Below the pieces are notes generated by a model, which had not been told where the DNA came from, ran no database searches, and worked only from the letters and a program-made list of their open reading frames with translations. From Flavobacterium hydrocarbonoxydans (GTDB taxonomy: Bacteria; Bacteroidota; Bacteroidia; Flavobacteriales; Flavobacteriaceae), in the NCBI RefSeq assembly GCF_009789235.1, contig NZ_WSTB01000009.1, forward strand, positions 124,001 through 188,000: a stretch of DNA of 64,000 nucleotides, written 5' to 3'. A program made the position numbers and the translations under genes. Positions 17,380 through 24,865 of this stretch are shown piece after piece. How positions within the stretch are numbered: the stretch's first letter is position 1; the number at the start of each line of letters is the position of its first letter.

Positions 17380-17423
17380 AAAATCTCGCTAACTTAAATG
17401 TTTTAAAGGGTTAGCGAGATTTT
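17380..17423 (-). terminator. Terminator of tRNA-Ser
   Basis: A perfect 14-bp stem (AAAATCTCGCTAAC / GTTAGCGAGATTTT) starts 3 nt past the tRNA 3' end, with T residues following on the minus strand. It is probably brought in by the islet to replace the terminator it displaced. Confidence 0.8.
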
Positions 17424-17425
17424 TG

Positions 17426-17512
17426 CAGAGAGGAAGGGATTCGAACCCTCGATACAGTTACCCATATACTAGCTTTCCAGGCTAGCTCCTTCAACCACTC
17501 GGACACCTCTCT
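17426..17512 (-). tRNA. tRNA-Ser (anticodon GGA)
   Basis: This 87-nt gene folds as a class II tRNA. The acceptor AGAGAGG pairs with CCTCTCT, the anticodon stem CTAGC/GCTAG encloses a loop CTGGAAA with anticodon GGA, a long variable arm is present, and the T arm contains GGTTCGAATCC. The discriminator is G and CCA is not encoded. It serves as the integration site of the islet at 15006-17441. Confidence 0.93.
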
Positions 17513-17570
17513 AAATTGGTCTGCAAAGAACACAAAAAAAAGTGACTTTCGAAAACAAAATCGAAATAAC

Positions 17571-18443
17571 TTACATACTTTTTCTAAATTCTTCTATAAA
17601 TAAATTTACTGCCTTTTTTTGATACGTTCCATCGATCGTAAGTATAAACGAATCACGCTTGGTATCGACGCCAACAATCTGAATGGCTTTCAGGTTATTC
17701 CAGTCTCTCAGGGCTTTTTCAGTTACAATTGTAGCCCAGTCACTAGCTTCTACCAATCGCAAAAGTGCATGAACCGCATTTAATTCTATCGAAACTTTGG
17801 GCTTCATATTGTTTTTTAAAAACAACTCATCTAAAAATTCCCGTGAGTTAAATCCTTTTACGGGCAAAATAAGCGGAATATTTTCTATTTTTTTAAATTC
17901 GATTTTATCCAAAACCGCCAATTCATGTGTTTTTGAAACGGCCATTACCAATTTTGAAGTAAACAGTGGAATTTTTTGAAAAGGAAGTTCAATTTCATTT
18001 GACGAAATAACCAAAACCAAATCAAGTTCGTTGTTTAATAATTTTTTTTCCAAAGGCTCTGTGGTTCCATATTCAACCACAATTTTTAAATTCGGATAGG
18101 TTTTAGCGAATGAATTCACAATGGGCAAAACCAAAAGTCCAAAAATATACGTAACGCCAATTCGTAATTCTCCTCCAATCATTTGGTTCAAATCATCAAT
18201 AGCCTGTTTCCCGCTTTGTACATTTTCGATAATCTGCCTGGCATGAATCAGGAAAACAGATCCTGCTTCGGTCAGTTTTACTTTTTTACCAATCCTAACA
18301 AACAAAGGCATTCCGAGTTCTTCTTCGAGTTTTTTTATTTGCTGAGACAATCCGGATTGGGTTACAAAACACAATTCGGCTGCTCTTGTAAAATGAAGCA
18401 CCTCAGCTGTTTTTATAAAATACTGCAATTGATAGATTTCCAT
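17571..18443 (-). CDS. LysR-type transcriptional regulator
   Basis: This 290-residue protein has an N-terminal winged helix-turn-helix (1-60: LQYFIKTAEVLHFTRAAELC, SGLSQQIKKLEEELG) and a substrate-binding domain from about 90 on (IGGELRIGVTYIFG). It is divergent from the MFS transporter at 18534 with 90 bp between starts, the usual layout of a LysR protein controlling its neighbour. The ligand is unknown. Confidence 0.9.
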   Translation of the reverse strand: MEIYQLQYFIKTAEVLHFTRAAELCFVTQSGLSQQIKKLEEELGMPLFVRIGKKVKLTEAGSVFLIHARQIIENVQSGKQAIDDLNQMIGGELRIGVTYIFGLLVLPIVNSFAKTYPNLKIVVEYGTTEPLEKKLLNNELDLVLVISSNEIELPFQKIPLFTSKLVMAVSKTHELAVLDKIEFKKIENIPLILPVKGFNSREFLDELFLKNNMKPKVSIELNAVHALLRLVEASDWATIVTEKALRDWNNLKAIQIVGVDTKRDSFILTIDGTYQKKAVNLFIEEFRKSM

Positions 18444-18533
18444 ATTGATAAGTTTTACTACTCATTTTAAGTAAAATTATTAATTTTTCTAATGAAATAC
18501 TAATTCCGACCTTTGTAAAAAATAAGTAGCATT

Positions 18534-19763
18534 ATGTTTAAAGCGTTAAAATCAAGAAACTTCAAATTGTTCTTTTACGGCCAATCGGTTTCCGTAATTG
18601 GAACCTGGCTGCAAAAAACTGCTGTAAGCTGGATGGTATATAGCATTACAGGTTCTGTATTTTTATTAGGATTAGCCACTTTTTTAAGCATGATTCCGTC
18701 TTTGTTTTTAGCCCCTTTAGCCGGAAGTATCATTGGACGTTACGACAGACATAAAAGTATGATTATCCTGCAATCGATGGCAATGTTACAAGCCGGAGCT
18801 TTGGCTTTACTGATTTATCTAAAAATATACAACATCAATTATATATTGGCTTTAAGCCTTATTCAGGGAATCATCAATGCTTTTGATATGACGTGTCGTC
18901 AGACCATGATGGTGGATATTGTCGATAGTAAAGATGATTTACCCAATGCAGTGGCGCTAAATTCTACCTTGACCAATTTTGCGAGAATTGCCGGCCCTGC
19001 TCTGGCTGGAATTATCCTGCACAATTATGGAGAAGACTTTTGCTTTATTGGAAATTTCTTAAGTTATATTCCGGTTTTAATTTCTTTATTAATGATGAAA
19101 ATTACGCCGCACATTAAAGCAACTGACAAAATGAAAATGTTAGATGATTTTATTGAAGGACTGGATTATGTGAAAAAAGAAAGCGAAATGGCTAAAATGC
19201 TTTTGATGTTAATGTGCAGTAGTTTATTTGTAATTTCTTTTAATACACTGATGCCTGTTTTTGCCAAAGATATTTTTAGCGGTAACGCACAAACTTTTAG
19301 TTGGTTCGAAAGTGCGGCCGGGATTGGTTCTATCCTTTCAGCCATTTATCTGGCGAATCTGAAAACCTCACAAAACATCAATAAAATTATGATTGCGGCA
19401 AGTTTATTATTGGGATTCAGTATTATTATTCTGGCCTATTCCAATAATTTGACCATCGCCCTTATTTGTATGGCGTTGAGCGGTGTGGGAATGATGGCTC
19501 AAACCTCTTCTATAAATATTTATATTCAGACTCAAAGCAGTGCACGCATGCGTTCGCGAAGCATCAGTTATTATATGATGGCGTATCAGGGTATGATTCC
19601 GGTTGGAAGTTTATTGGTTGGATATATTTCTAACAACATCGGAACCAGAAATACCGTTGCCGTTCAGGGAATAATTTGTATTCTTTCGGTGCTAGTTTAT
19701 GTATATTACAAAAATCAAAAAGTTCAAGAATTGGAGACTTGTCCGGTTAGGTACAAGAATTAA
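18534..19763 (+). CDS. MFS transporter (EntS/DUF894-like)
   Basis: This 409-residue membrane protein has about 12 spans. The opening FRNFKLFFYGQSVSVIGTWL and the loop GRYDRHKSM are typical of the enterobactin-exporter-like branch of the major facilitator family in Bacteroidota. The substrate could be a siderophore, drug or metabolite. It is likely controlled by the divergent LysR regulator. Confidence 0.85.
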   Translation: MFKALKSRNFKLFFYGQSVSVIGTWLQKTAVSWMVYSITGSVFLLGLATFLSMIPSLFLAPLAGSIIGRYDRHKSMIILQSMAMLQAGALALLIYLKIYNINYILALSLIQGIINAFDMTCRQTMMVDIVDSKDDLPNAVALNSTLTNFARIAGPALAGIILHNYGEDFCFIGNFLSYIPVLISLLMMKITPHIKATDKMKMLDDFIEGLDYVKKESEMAKMLLMLMCSSLFVISFNTLMPVFAKDIFSGNAQTFSWFESAAGIGSILSAIYLANLKTSQNINKIMIAASLLLGFSIIILAYSNNLTIALICMALSGVGMMAQTSSINIYIQTQSSARMRSRSISYYMMAYQGMIPVGSLLVGYISNNIGTRNTVAVQGIICILSVLVYVYYKNQKVQELETCPVRYKN

Positions 19764-19838
19764 ATTTTAAATTCCAAATTCCAATTGTGTAAACTTGTCA
19801 TTTCAATTTCTATAATAAACCAACTATTTTTTTTCAGG

Positions 19839-19923
19839 AGCTAATCCCGCTATCCGTTGCAATCTTTTGTTTTTTAAAGAAAAAAACAAAAGGATTTCCA
19901 CTCCTATCGGGGCTAGGGCATTC
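19839..19923 (+). repeat. Dispersed hairpin element, copy A
   Basis: This copy starts AGCTAATCCCGCTATCCGTT and ends TATCGGGGCTAGGGCATTCG, with a variable hairpin (AATCTTTTGTTTTTT... AAAAAACAAAAGGATT) between. The same end blocks, around a different hairpin, occur at 55441-55510. It lies between two convergent genes. The stretch after it (to 20016) holds more GC-rich filler (CCCGGGCGATAGCGAACAGG) but no gene. Confidence 0.7.
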
Positions 19924-20016
19924 GTTTTCAAAAAGAATATTTTCGTTTTTTTTGGAATTTGGACCCGGGCGATAGCGAACAGGCGAAGCAATTTTTTAAA
20001 AATATTGGAATTTTAT

Positions 20017-21048
20017 TTACAAAGATATTTCCCCACGCAAAGCAGTTTCGAAAATATCTTTGAAGTCTTTTGGTGCAATATTATGTCCCAGCAAATACAT
20101 CAATTTGGTAATAGCAGCTTCAGTAGTGATATCTTTTCCGGAAATCACGCCAAGGGATTTCAGCACCGTACTGGTCTCGTATTGACCCATATTCACGCTT
20201 CCGCCTGAACATTGTGTAACATTGACAATGTGCAAACCGGATTGAATGGCTTTTTTAATCAAATCTAAAAACCAGTCTTCGGTTGGGGCATTTCCGGCGC
20301 CGTAGGTTTCCAGTACAATTCCTTTTAAATCTTTGATGTCCAAAATCGAAGCCAAAACCGTTTCGCTCATTCCGGGAAACATTTTGATGATTGCTACGTG
20401 ATTGTCCAGATTTTTATGTACAATGAGTTTTGCATCTTTATTTATTGGAAGAAATAAATGTGTGTTTAATTTAAGATGAACTCCAGACTCCACCAATTCA
20501 GGGTAATTGGGTGCTGTAAAGGCTCTAAAATGCTCTGCATTTACTTTTGAAGTTCGGTTTCCGCGATATAATTTGTATTCAAAATACAAACAAACCTCTG
20601 TAATTACAGGTTTGCCATTTTCCTGCAGCGAAGCAATCTGGATGGCTGTAATCAGGTTTTCTTTGGCATCGGTACGCAAATCACCAATAGGCAATTGCGA
20701 GCCAGTAAACACCACTGGTTTAGCCAAATTCTCTAGCATAAAACTCAAAGCTGAAGCGGAATACGACATGGTATCGGAACCGTGTAAAACTACAAATCCG
20801 TCAAAAGTATTATAATTACTTTCGATAATTTCGGCAATCTTTGTCCACATCGCCGGATTCATGTTCGAGGAGTCAATCGGATCTTCAAAAGATACCGTTT
20901 CGATTTCGCAATCCAGTTGTTTGATTTCAGGAATATTTTTTAATAATTTTCCGAAATCAAAAGCCTTGAGTGCGCCCGTTTCAAAATCCTTGCTCATACC
21001 AATGGTTCCACCGGTATAAATCAGCAATATTTTAGCTTTAGATGACAT
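20017..21048 (-). CDS. ansA: Type I asparaginase
   Basis: This 343-residue protein has the two threonine motifs of L-asparaginases: IYTGGTIGM at residues 10-18 and VLHGSDTMSYSASALSFML around residue 90. Its length and the absence of a signal peptide fit the cytoplasmic type I enzyme, which hydrolyses asparagine to aspartate and ammonia. The start overlaps the end of the acyltransferase gene by 11 nt, so the two are cotranscribed. Confidence 0.9.
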   Translation of the reverse strand: MSSKAKILLIYTGGTIGMSKDFETGALKAFDFGKLLKNIPEIKQLDCEIETVSFEDPIDSSNMNPAMWTKIAEIIESNYNTFDGFVVLHGSDTMSYSASALSFMLENLAKPVVFTGSQLPIGDLRTDAKENLITAIQIASLQENGKPVITEVCLYFEYKLYRGNRTSKVNAEHFRAFTAPNYPELVESGVHLKLNTHLFLPINKDAKLIVHKNLDNHVAIIKMFPGMSETVLASILDIKDLKGIVLETYGAGNAPTEDWFLDLIKKAIQSGLHIVNVTQCSGGSVNMGQYETSTVLKSLGVISGKDITTEAAITKLMYLLGHNIAPKDFKDIFETALRGEISL

Positions 21049-22174
21049 CCTGGTATTTTAATTTATTGACAACCGGATTAGCATACATCGATAAAAACCC
21101 TTGTCTTGTAACAGGATTATCACTGCCAATACGCATTTCTAAACGACGCTCAAAAAGCATTTTTTCGTTTTCTTTGTACAAATGCGAAAATTTATCCGTT
21201 TGATTTACAATATCGTACGCAATAAAATTCGTTGGCCATAACTGATAATTTTTCAGAATTGCATCATCAATAACTTGCGCCAAAGCCTGAATCTGCTTGT
21301 TTGCATTGTCGTTTTCTGCAACAATTTGGTCAATTTCAGTGTCTAAAACATCACCAACTGAAATATGTATTCTTTTTTTAGTTCCCATGATACCACTCAA
21401 AATGGTCATGAAATCCTCGTTTTTTTCTTTGATGTAAATTTCGTTGTTTGCTTCTGCCATTAATTGCGGCATTTTCAAAACATCTGTTGGGTCGTATTCG
21501 TACGAAATAGCAACCGGAACAATTTTAATTTTCTTAAAATAATCCATCAGATTAGCTTCATCAGAACCCATTCCGATCATTTTAAGAACACCTGGATTGG
21601 TTTCATCGTTTCCGTCTTTGGTACGTCCTTCTCTTTGTGCAATCCAAACCGAACGGTTTTCACGAAGCAATAACTGCCCCATATATTCTGAAAGTAATTT
21701 AGAACTTTGCAGCATTTCTCTTGGCGTTAAACCTCTTAAAACCAAAAAGTTTCTATTCAGTTTTGCCAGTGTGCTCAAAAATGCTTTTTTAACCAAATTA
21801 TCTCCAATAGCCGATGCCGTCATAACCAAACCATGATCAAATAAGGAAACATTAAGCAACGTCGTGTCTAATAAAATATCACGGTGGTTAGAAACAAATA
21901 AGTAAGAGGTGTTTTTTTCCAGTTTCTCGAAACCTGAAGTTGTTAATCCTTCAGAACTTCTTTCGAGAACTTTTTGAATGGTTTCGTAGATAAAATTGCA
22001 CTGAAAATCACGAATCGAATGTGTTTTCTTCAATTGATCTTTCCAAACCTGGTCTTCTAATTCCGGAAAAGTAAAATTCATCATGGCTTTCATCATCGGA
22101 TGATTGACAACACCATGAAGTGCTTCATTTATTTCAGAATCATAAAAAGGTCGAATGGCATCAAATTTTTGCAT
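21038..22174 (-). CDS. Glycerol-phosphate acyltransferase family protein
   Basis: This 378-residue protein has acyltransferase block I in SNHRDILLDTTLL (His97), block II around NRNFLVLRG and block III in IAQREGRTKDG. These are the marks of PlsB/PlsC-type enzymes that acylate glycerol phosphates for membrane lipids. Bacteroidota homologues are usually labelled 1-acyl-glycerol-3-phosphate acyltransferase, but the exact acceptor cannot be told from sequence. It stands upstream of ansA with an 11-nt overlap and downstream of the tatD-like gene. Confidence 0.8.
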   Translation of the reverse strand: MQKFDAIRPFYDSEINEALHGVVNHPMMKAMMNFTFPELEDQVWKDQLKKTHSIRDFQCNFIYETIQKVLERSSEGLTTSGFEKLEKNTSYLFVSNHRDILLDTTLLNVSLFDHGLVMTASAIGDNLVKKAFLSTLAKLNRNFLVLRGLTPREMLQSSKLLSEYMGQLLLRENRSVWIAQREGRTKDGNDETNPGVLKMIGMGSDEANLMDYFKKIKIVPVAISYEYDPTDVLKMPQLMAEANNEIYIKEKNEDFMTILSGIMGTKKRIHISVGDVLDTEIDQIVAENDNANKQIQALAQVIDDAILKNYQLWPTNFIAYDIVNQTDKFSHLYKENEKMLFERRLEMRIGSDNPVTRQGFLSMYANPVVNKLKYQDVI

Positions 22175-22237
22175 TATAAATATCTATTTTAGTGGGCAAA
22201 AGAACAAAAAAAAAATTAAACAATTGTTACTTGTCGA

Positions 22238-23023
22238 TTAAATCCCAAAAACATCGATGGAATTTTGCGTAGTAACTGTGGCTATTTCAGCTTCTGTTAC
22301 CTGATAAATTTGAGCTAATTTAGTAATTACATTCACCAAATAGCTGCTCTCATTTCTTTTTCCTCTAAAAGGAATTGGAGCTAAATAAGGAGAATCGGTT
22401 TCGAGAACAATATGTTTCAAATCTATTTGATCTAAAAACTGGTCAATTTTTCCGTTTTTAAAAGTTACTACTCCTCCTATTCCTAATTTCATATTATACG
22501 AAATTGCCTGAAGTGCCTGTTCGTAAGTCCCGGTAAAACAATGAAAAATACCAAATAAGTCTGCTGACTTTTCTTCTTCTAAAATTTCAAAAATTTCATC
22601 AAAAGCTTCACGGCAATGAATTACAATGGGCAATTTGTATTTTTTAGCTAATTGAATTTGGGTTCTGAAAGCGATTTGCTGCTCTTTCAGATGCGTTTTA
22701 TCCCAATACAAATCAATTCCGATTTCGCCCACGGCATAAAACTTTCTTTTTGCCAGTTCTGCTTCTACATGTTTCAATTCGTCCAGATAATTATCTTTCA
22801 CGTAAGTGGGATGCAACCCCATCATCAGGAAAACATAATCTGGATAATTTTGCTCTAAATCATACATAGATTGCGTTGCAGCAGCATCGATGGCAGGAAT
22901 AAAAAAGCGTTTTACTCCGGCATTTATAGCTCGCTGTATCATTTCGTCACGATCCTGATCAAATTCTTCAGAATATAAGTGCGTGTGTGTATCGGTGATT
23001 ATTGTTTGGGTTTCCAAATTCAA
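22238..23023 (-). CDS. TatD family metal-dependent hydrolase
   Basis: This 261-residue TIM-barrel hydrolase has all metal motifs: TDTHTHLY near the start, GEIGIDLYW (about 95), VIHCREA, FHCFTG and LETDSPYLAP. TatD proteins are Mg-dependent DNases or proofreading nucleases. It is the first gene of the tatD / acyltransferase / ansA run, 63 bp upstream of the acyltransferase gene. Confidence 0.92.
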   Translation of the reverse strand: MNLETQTIITDTHTHLYSEEFDQDRDEMIQRAINAGVKRFFIPAIDAAATQSMYDLEQNYPDYVFLMMGLHPTYVKDNYLDELKHVEAELAKRKFYAVGEIGIDLYWDKTHLKEQQIAFRTQIQLAKKYKLPIVIHCREAFDEIFEILEEEKSADLFGIFHCFTGTYEQALQAISYNMKLGIGGVVTFKNGKIDQFLDQIDLKHIVLETDSPYLAPIPFRGKRNESSYLVNVITKLAQIYQVTEAEIATVTTQNSIDVFGI

Positions 23024-23547
23024 AGTTTAAGAGTACAAAGTTGCGAAGTTTTTCGGCAAAGTAGCAAACAGATTTAAGTTAAATTTACTTTATGTGTTTT
23101 GCGTTTATTTTTTTTAGCCACAGATTTAAAGGATTAATTACGGTGAAACTTCTACAAACTCTTTTATTAAAGCAGTATCCATCGCATTTTTTTCTCCCGC
23201 AGATTTTGCAGATTTTTTTTTAATCCTTTTAATCCTTTAAATCTGTGGCTTTAAAACTTAGAGCCTTTGTGCCTTTGCCGCAGGACCACCGCTCCTAAAA
23301 GACGCACTGCTGTGTGCCTCTGCGGTCAATTGGAATGGAAAATGGAAACAAAAAAATTTGAATCTAACAGAAACGGTTTTTTTCCCCCGCAGATTTTGCA
23401 GATTGAGCAGATTTTTTTAAAATCCTTTTAATCTGTGGCTTAAAAAACTTAGAGCTCTTGTGTATTTTGTGTTTAATTTTTTAGCCAAAGATGAAAAAGC
23501 AAGCAAAAATAGCGTTCCTACATATGCTTTGGTACCTTACAAATCAC
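23024..23547. repeat. Repeat-filled intergenic region
   Basis: About 520 bp between divergent genes are filled with degenerate repeats. A 21-bp perfect inverted pair lies at 23116-23136 and 23230-23250 (one arm reads AGCCACAGATTTAAAGGATT). Two direct copies of a block beginning CCCGCAGATTTTGCAGATT and ending AATCTGTGGCTT lie at about 23196-23265 and 23385-23457. A patch CTTTGTGCCTTTGCCGCAGG lies near 23267. No coding region is seen. Such blocks recur between Flavobacterium genes. Confidence 0.75.
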
Positions 23548-23555
23548 TAAATTTG
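23528..23555 (+). promoter_or_regulatory. Promoter of hflX
   Basis: TTTG (23528-23531), a 16-nt gap and TAAATTTG (23548-23555) have the same spacing as the gcdH promoter. The start codon follows 16 bp later. Confidence 0.6.
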
Positions 23556-23571
23556 TAGCTTATTCAATATT

Positions 23572-24810
23572 ATGTTAGAAAAAGAAGTTATAAATTTTGA
23601 GAGAACCGCCATTGTTGGTATTGTAACTCAAAATCAAAGTGAAGAAAAACTTAACGAATATCTTGACGAATTAGAGTTTTTGACTTTTACCGCTGGCGGT
23701 GAAGTTATTAAGCGCTTTTGGCAAAAAATGGAACGTCCGAATCCTAAAACTTTTATGGGGACAGGGAAAATAGACGAAATCAATCTTTATGTAAAAGAGA
23801 ATAATATTTCGACCTTGATTTTTGATGATGAATTATCGCCATCGCAACAAAAAAACATTTCAAAAATTATAGATTGTAAAATCTTAGACAGAACCAATTT
23901 GATTCTGGATATTTTTGCGCAAAGAGCCGAAAGTTCTTATGCAAGAACGCAGGTTGAGCTAGCGCAATGTATTTATTTACTCCCAAGACTTTCCGGTTTA
24001 TGGACCCACCTTGAACGTCAAAAAGGGGGTATTGGTATGCGTGGACCCGGAGAAACCGAGATTGAAACGGACAGACGTATTGTTCGTGACAGAATTTCGT
24101 TGCTGAAAGAAAAAATCAAGACGATTGACAAACAAATGGGCGTTCAGCGTAGTAATCGTGGTGCGATGGTACGTGTCGCCCTGGTAGGTTATACCAATGT
24201 GGGAAAATCGACTTTGATGAATGCTGTTGGGAAAAGTGATGTTTTTGTTGAGAATAAATTATTCGCAACTCTGGATACGACAGTTCGAAAAGTGGTGATT
24301 AAAAACCTTCCTTTTTTGCTTTCGGATACCGTTGGGTTCATTCGTAAATTACCAACACAATTGGTAGATTCTTTCAAAAGCACACTGGATGAAGTTCGTG
24401 AAGCCGATTTGTTATTACACATTGTTGATATCTCTCATCCTGATTTTGAAGATCATATAGCATCTGTCAATCAGACTTTGCAGGATATTAAAGCGCATGA
24501 GAAACCGGTTATTATGGTTTTTAATAAAATTGATGCGTACAAACATCTTACGATTGACGAGGATGATTTAATGACCGAGAAAACACCAAGGCATTATACA
24601 CTTGATGAGTGGAAAGCAACCTGGATGCACCGTTTGGGTGAAGAGAATGCGTTGTTTATTTCGGCAACTAATAAGGAAAACTTTGAGGAATTTAGAGAAA
24701 GAGTCTATGAAGCAGTTCGCCAGATTCATATCACGAGATTTCCCTATAATAAGTTTTTGTATCCTGATTATAAGGATGCTATTGAAAAAGAAGAGAAAGA
24801 AGATGAATAA
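23572..24810 (+). CDS. hflX: GTPase HflX
   Basis: This 412-residue protein has the HflX N-terminal domain (1-190, with RPNPKTFMGTGKIDEI and the glycine-rich GGIGMRGPGETEIETDRR). The GTPase domain follows with G1 GYTNVGKST near residue 206, G3 DTVGFIRKLPTQLV and G4 NKID. HflX binds the large ribosomal subunit and splits stalled ribosomes after stress. The length is standard, with a short acidic tail. It is a single-gene unit with promoter and terminator. Confidence 0.95.
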   Translation: MLEKEVINFERTAIVGIVTQNQSEEKLNEYLDELEFLTFTAGGEVIKRFWQKMERPNPKTFMGTGKIDEINLYVKENNISTLIFDDELSPSQQKNISKIIDCKILDRTNLILDIFAQRAESSYARTQVELAQCIYLLPRLSGLWTHLERQKGGIGMRGPGETEIETDRRIVRDRISLLKEKIKTIDKQMGVQRSNRGAMVRVALVGYTNVGKSTLMNAVGKSDVFVENKLFATLDTTVRKVVIKNLPFLLSDTVGFIRKLPTQLVDSFKSTLDEVREADLLLHIVDISHPDFEDHIASVNQTLQDIKAHEKPVIMVFNKIDAYKHLTIDEDDLMTEKTPRHYTLDEWKATWMHRLGEENALFISATNKENFEEFRERVYEAVRQIHITRFPYNKFLYPDYKDAIEKEEKEDE

Positions 24811-24813
24811 TAA

Positions 24814-24847
24814 AAAACGGCTTTTGATTAATTTCAAAAGCCGTTTT
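24814..24847. terminator. Bidirectional terminator between hflX and the M1 peptidase gene
   Basis: The stem AAAACGGCTTTTGA / TCAAAAGCCGTTTT has A-rich and T-rich flanks and serves both convergent genes. Confidence 0.85.
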
Positions 24848-24865
24848 TTTTATGTTCTAATTGTT

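Larger units (their letters stand above)
15006..17441. mobile_element. Small genomic islet at the 3' end of tRNA-Ser
   Basis: AGAGAGGAAGGGATT occurs at 15006-15020 and again at 17427-17441, where it forms the acceptor and T-arm end of tRNA-Ser. Such a copy is the mark left when an element integrates into a tRNA 3' end by a tyrosine recombinase and the gene end is rebuilt. The DNA in between (about 2.4 kb) holds one gene, a GHKL ATPase, and no integrase. Near each border stands a 20-bp repeat with two TGACACA motifs (15101-15120 and 17349-17368). The element has either lost its integrase or is mobilised by one elsewhere. Confidence 0.65.
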
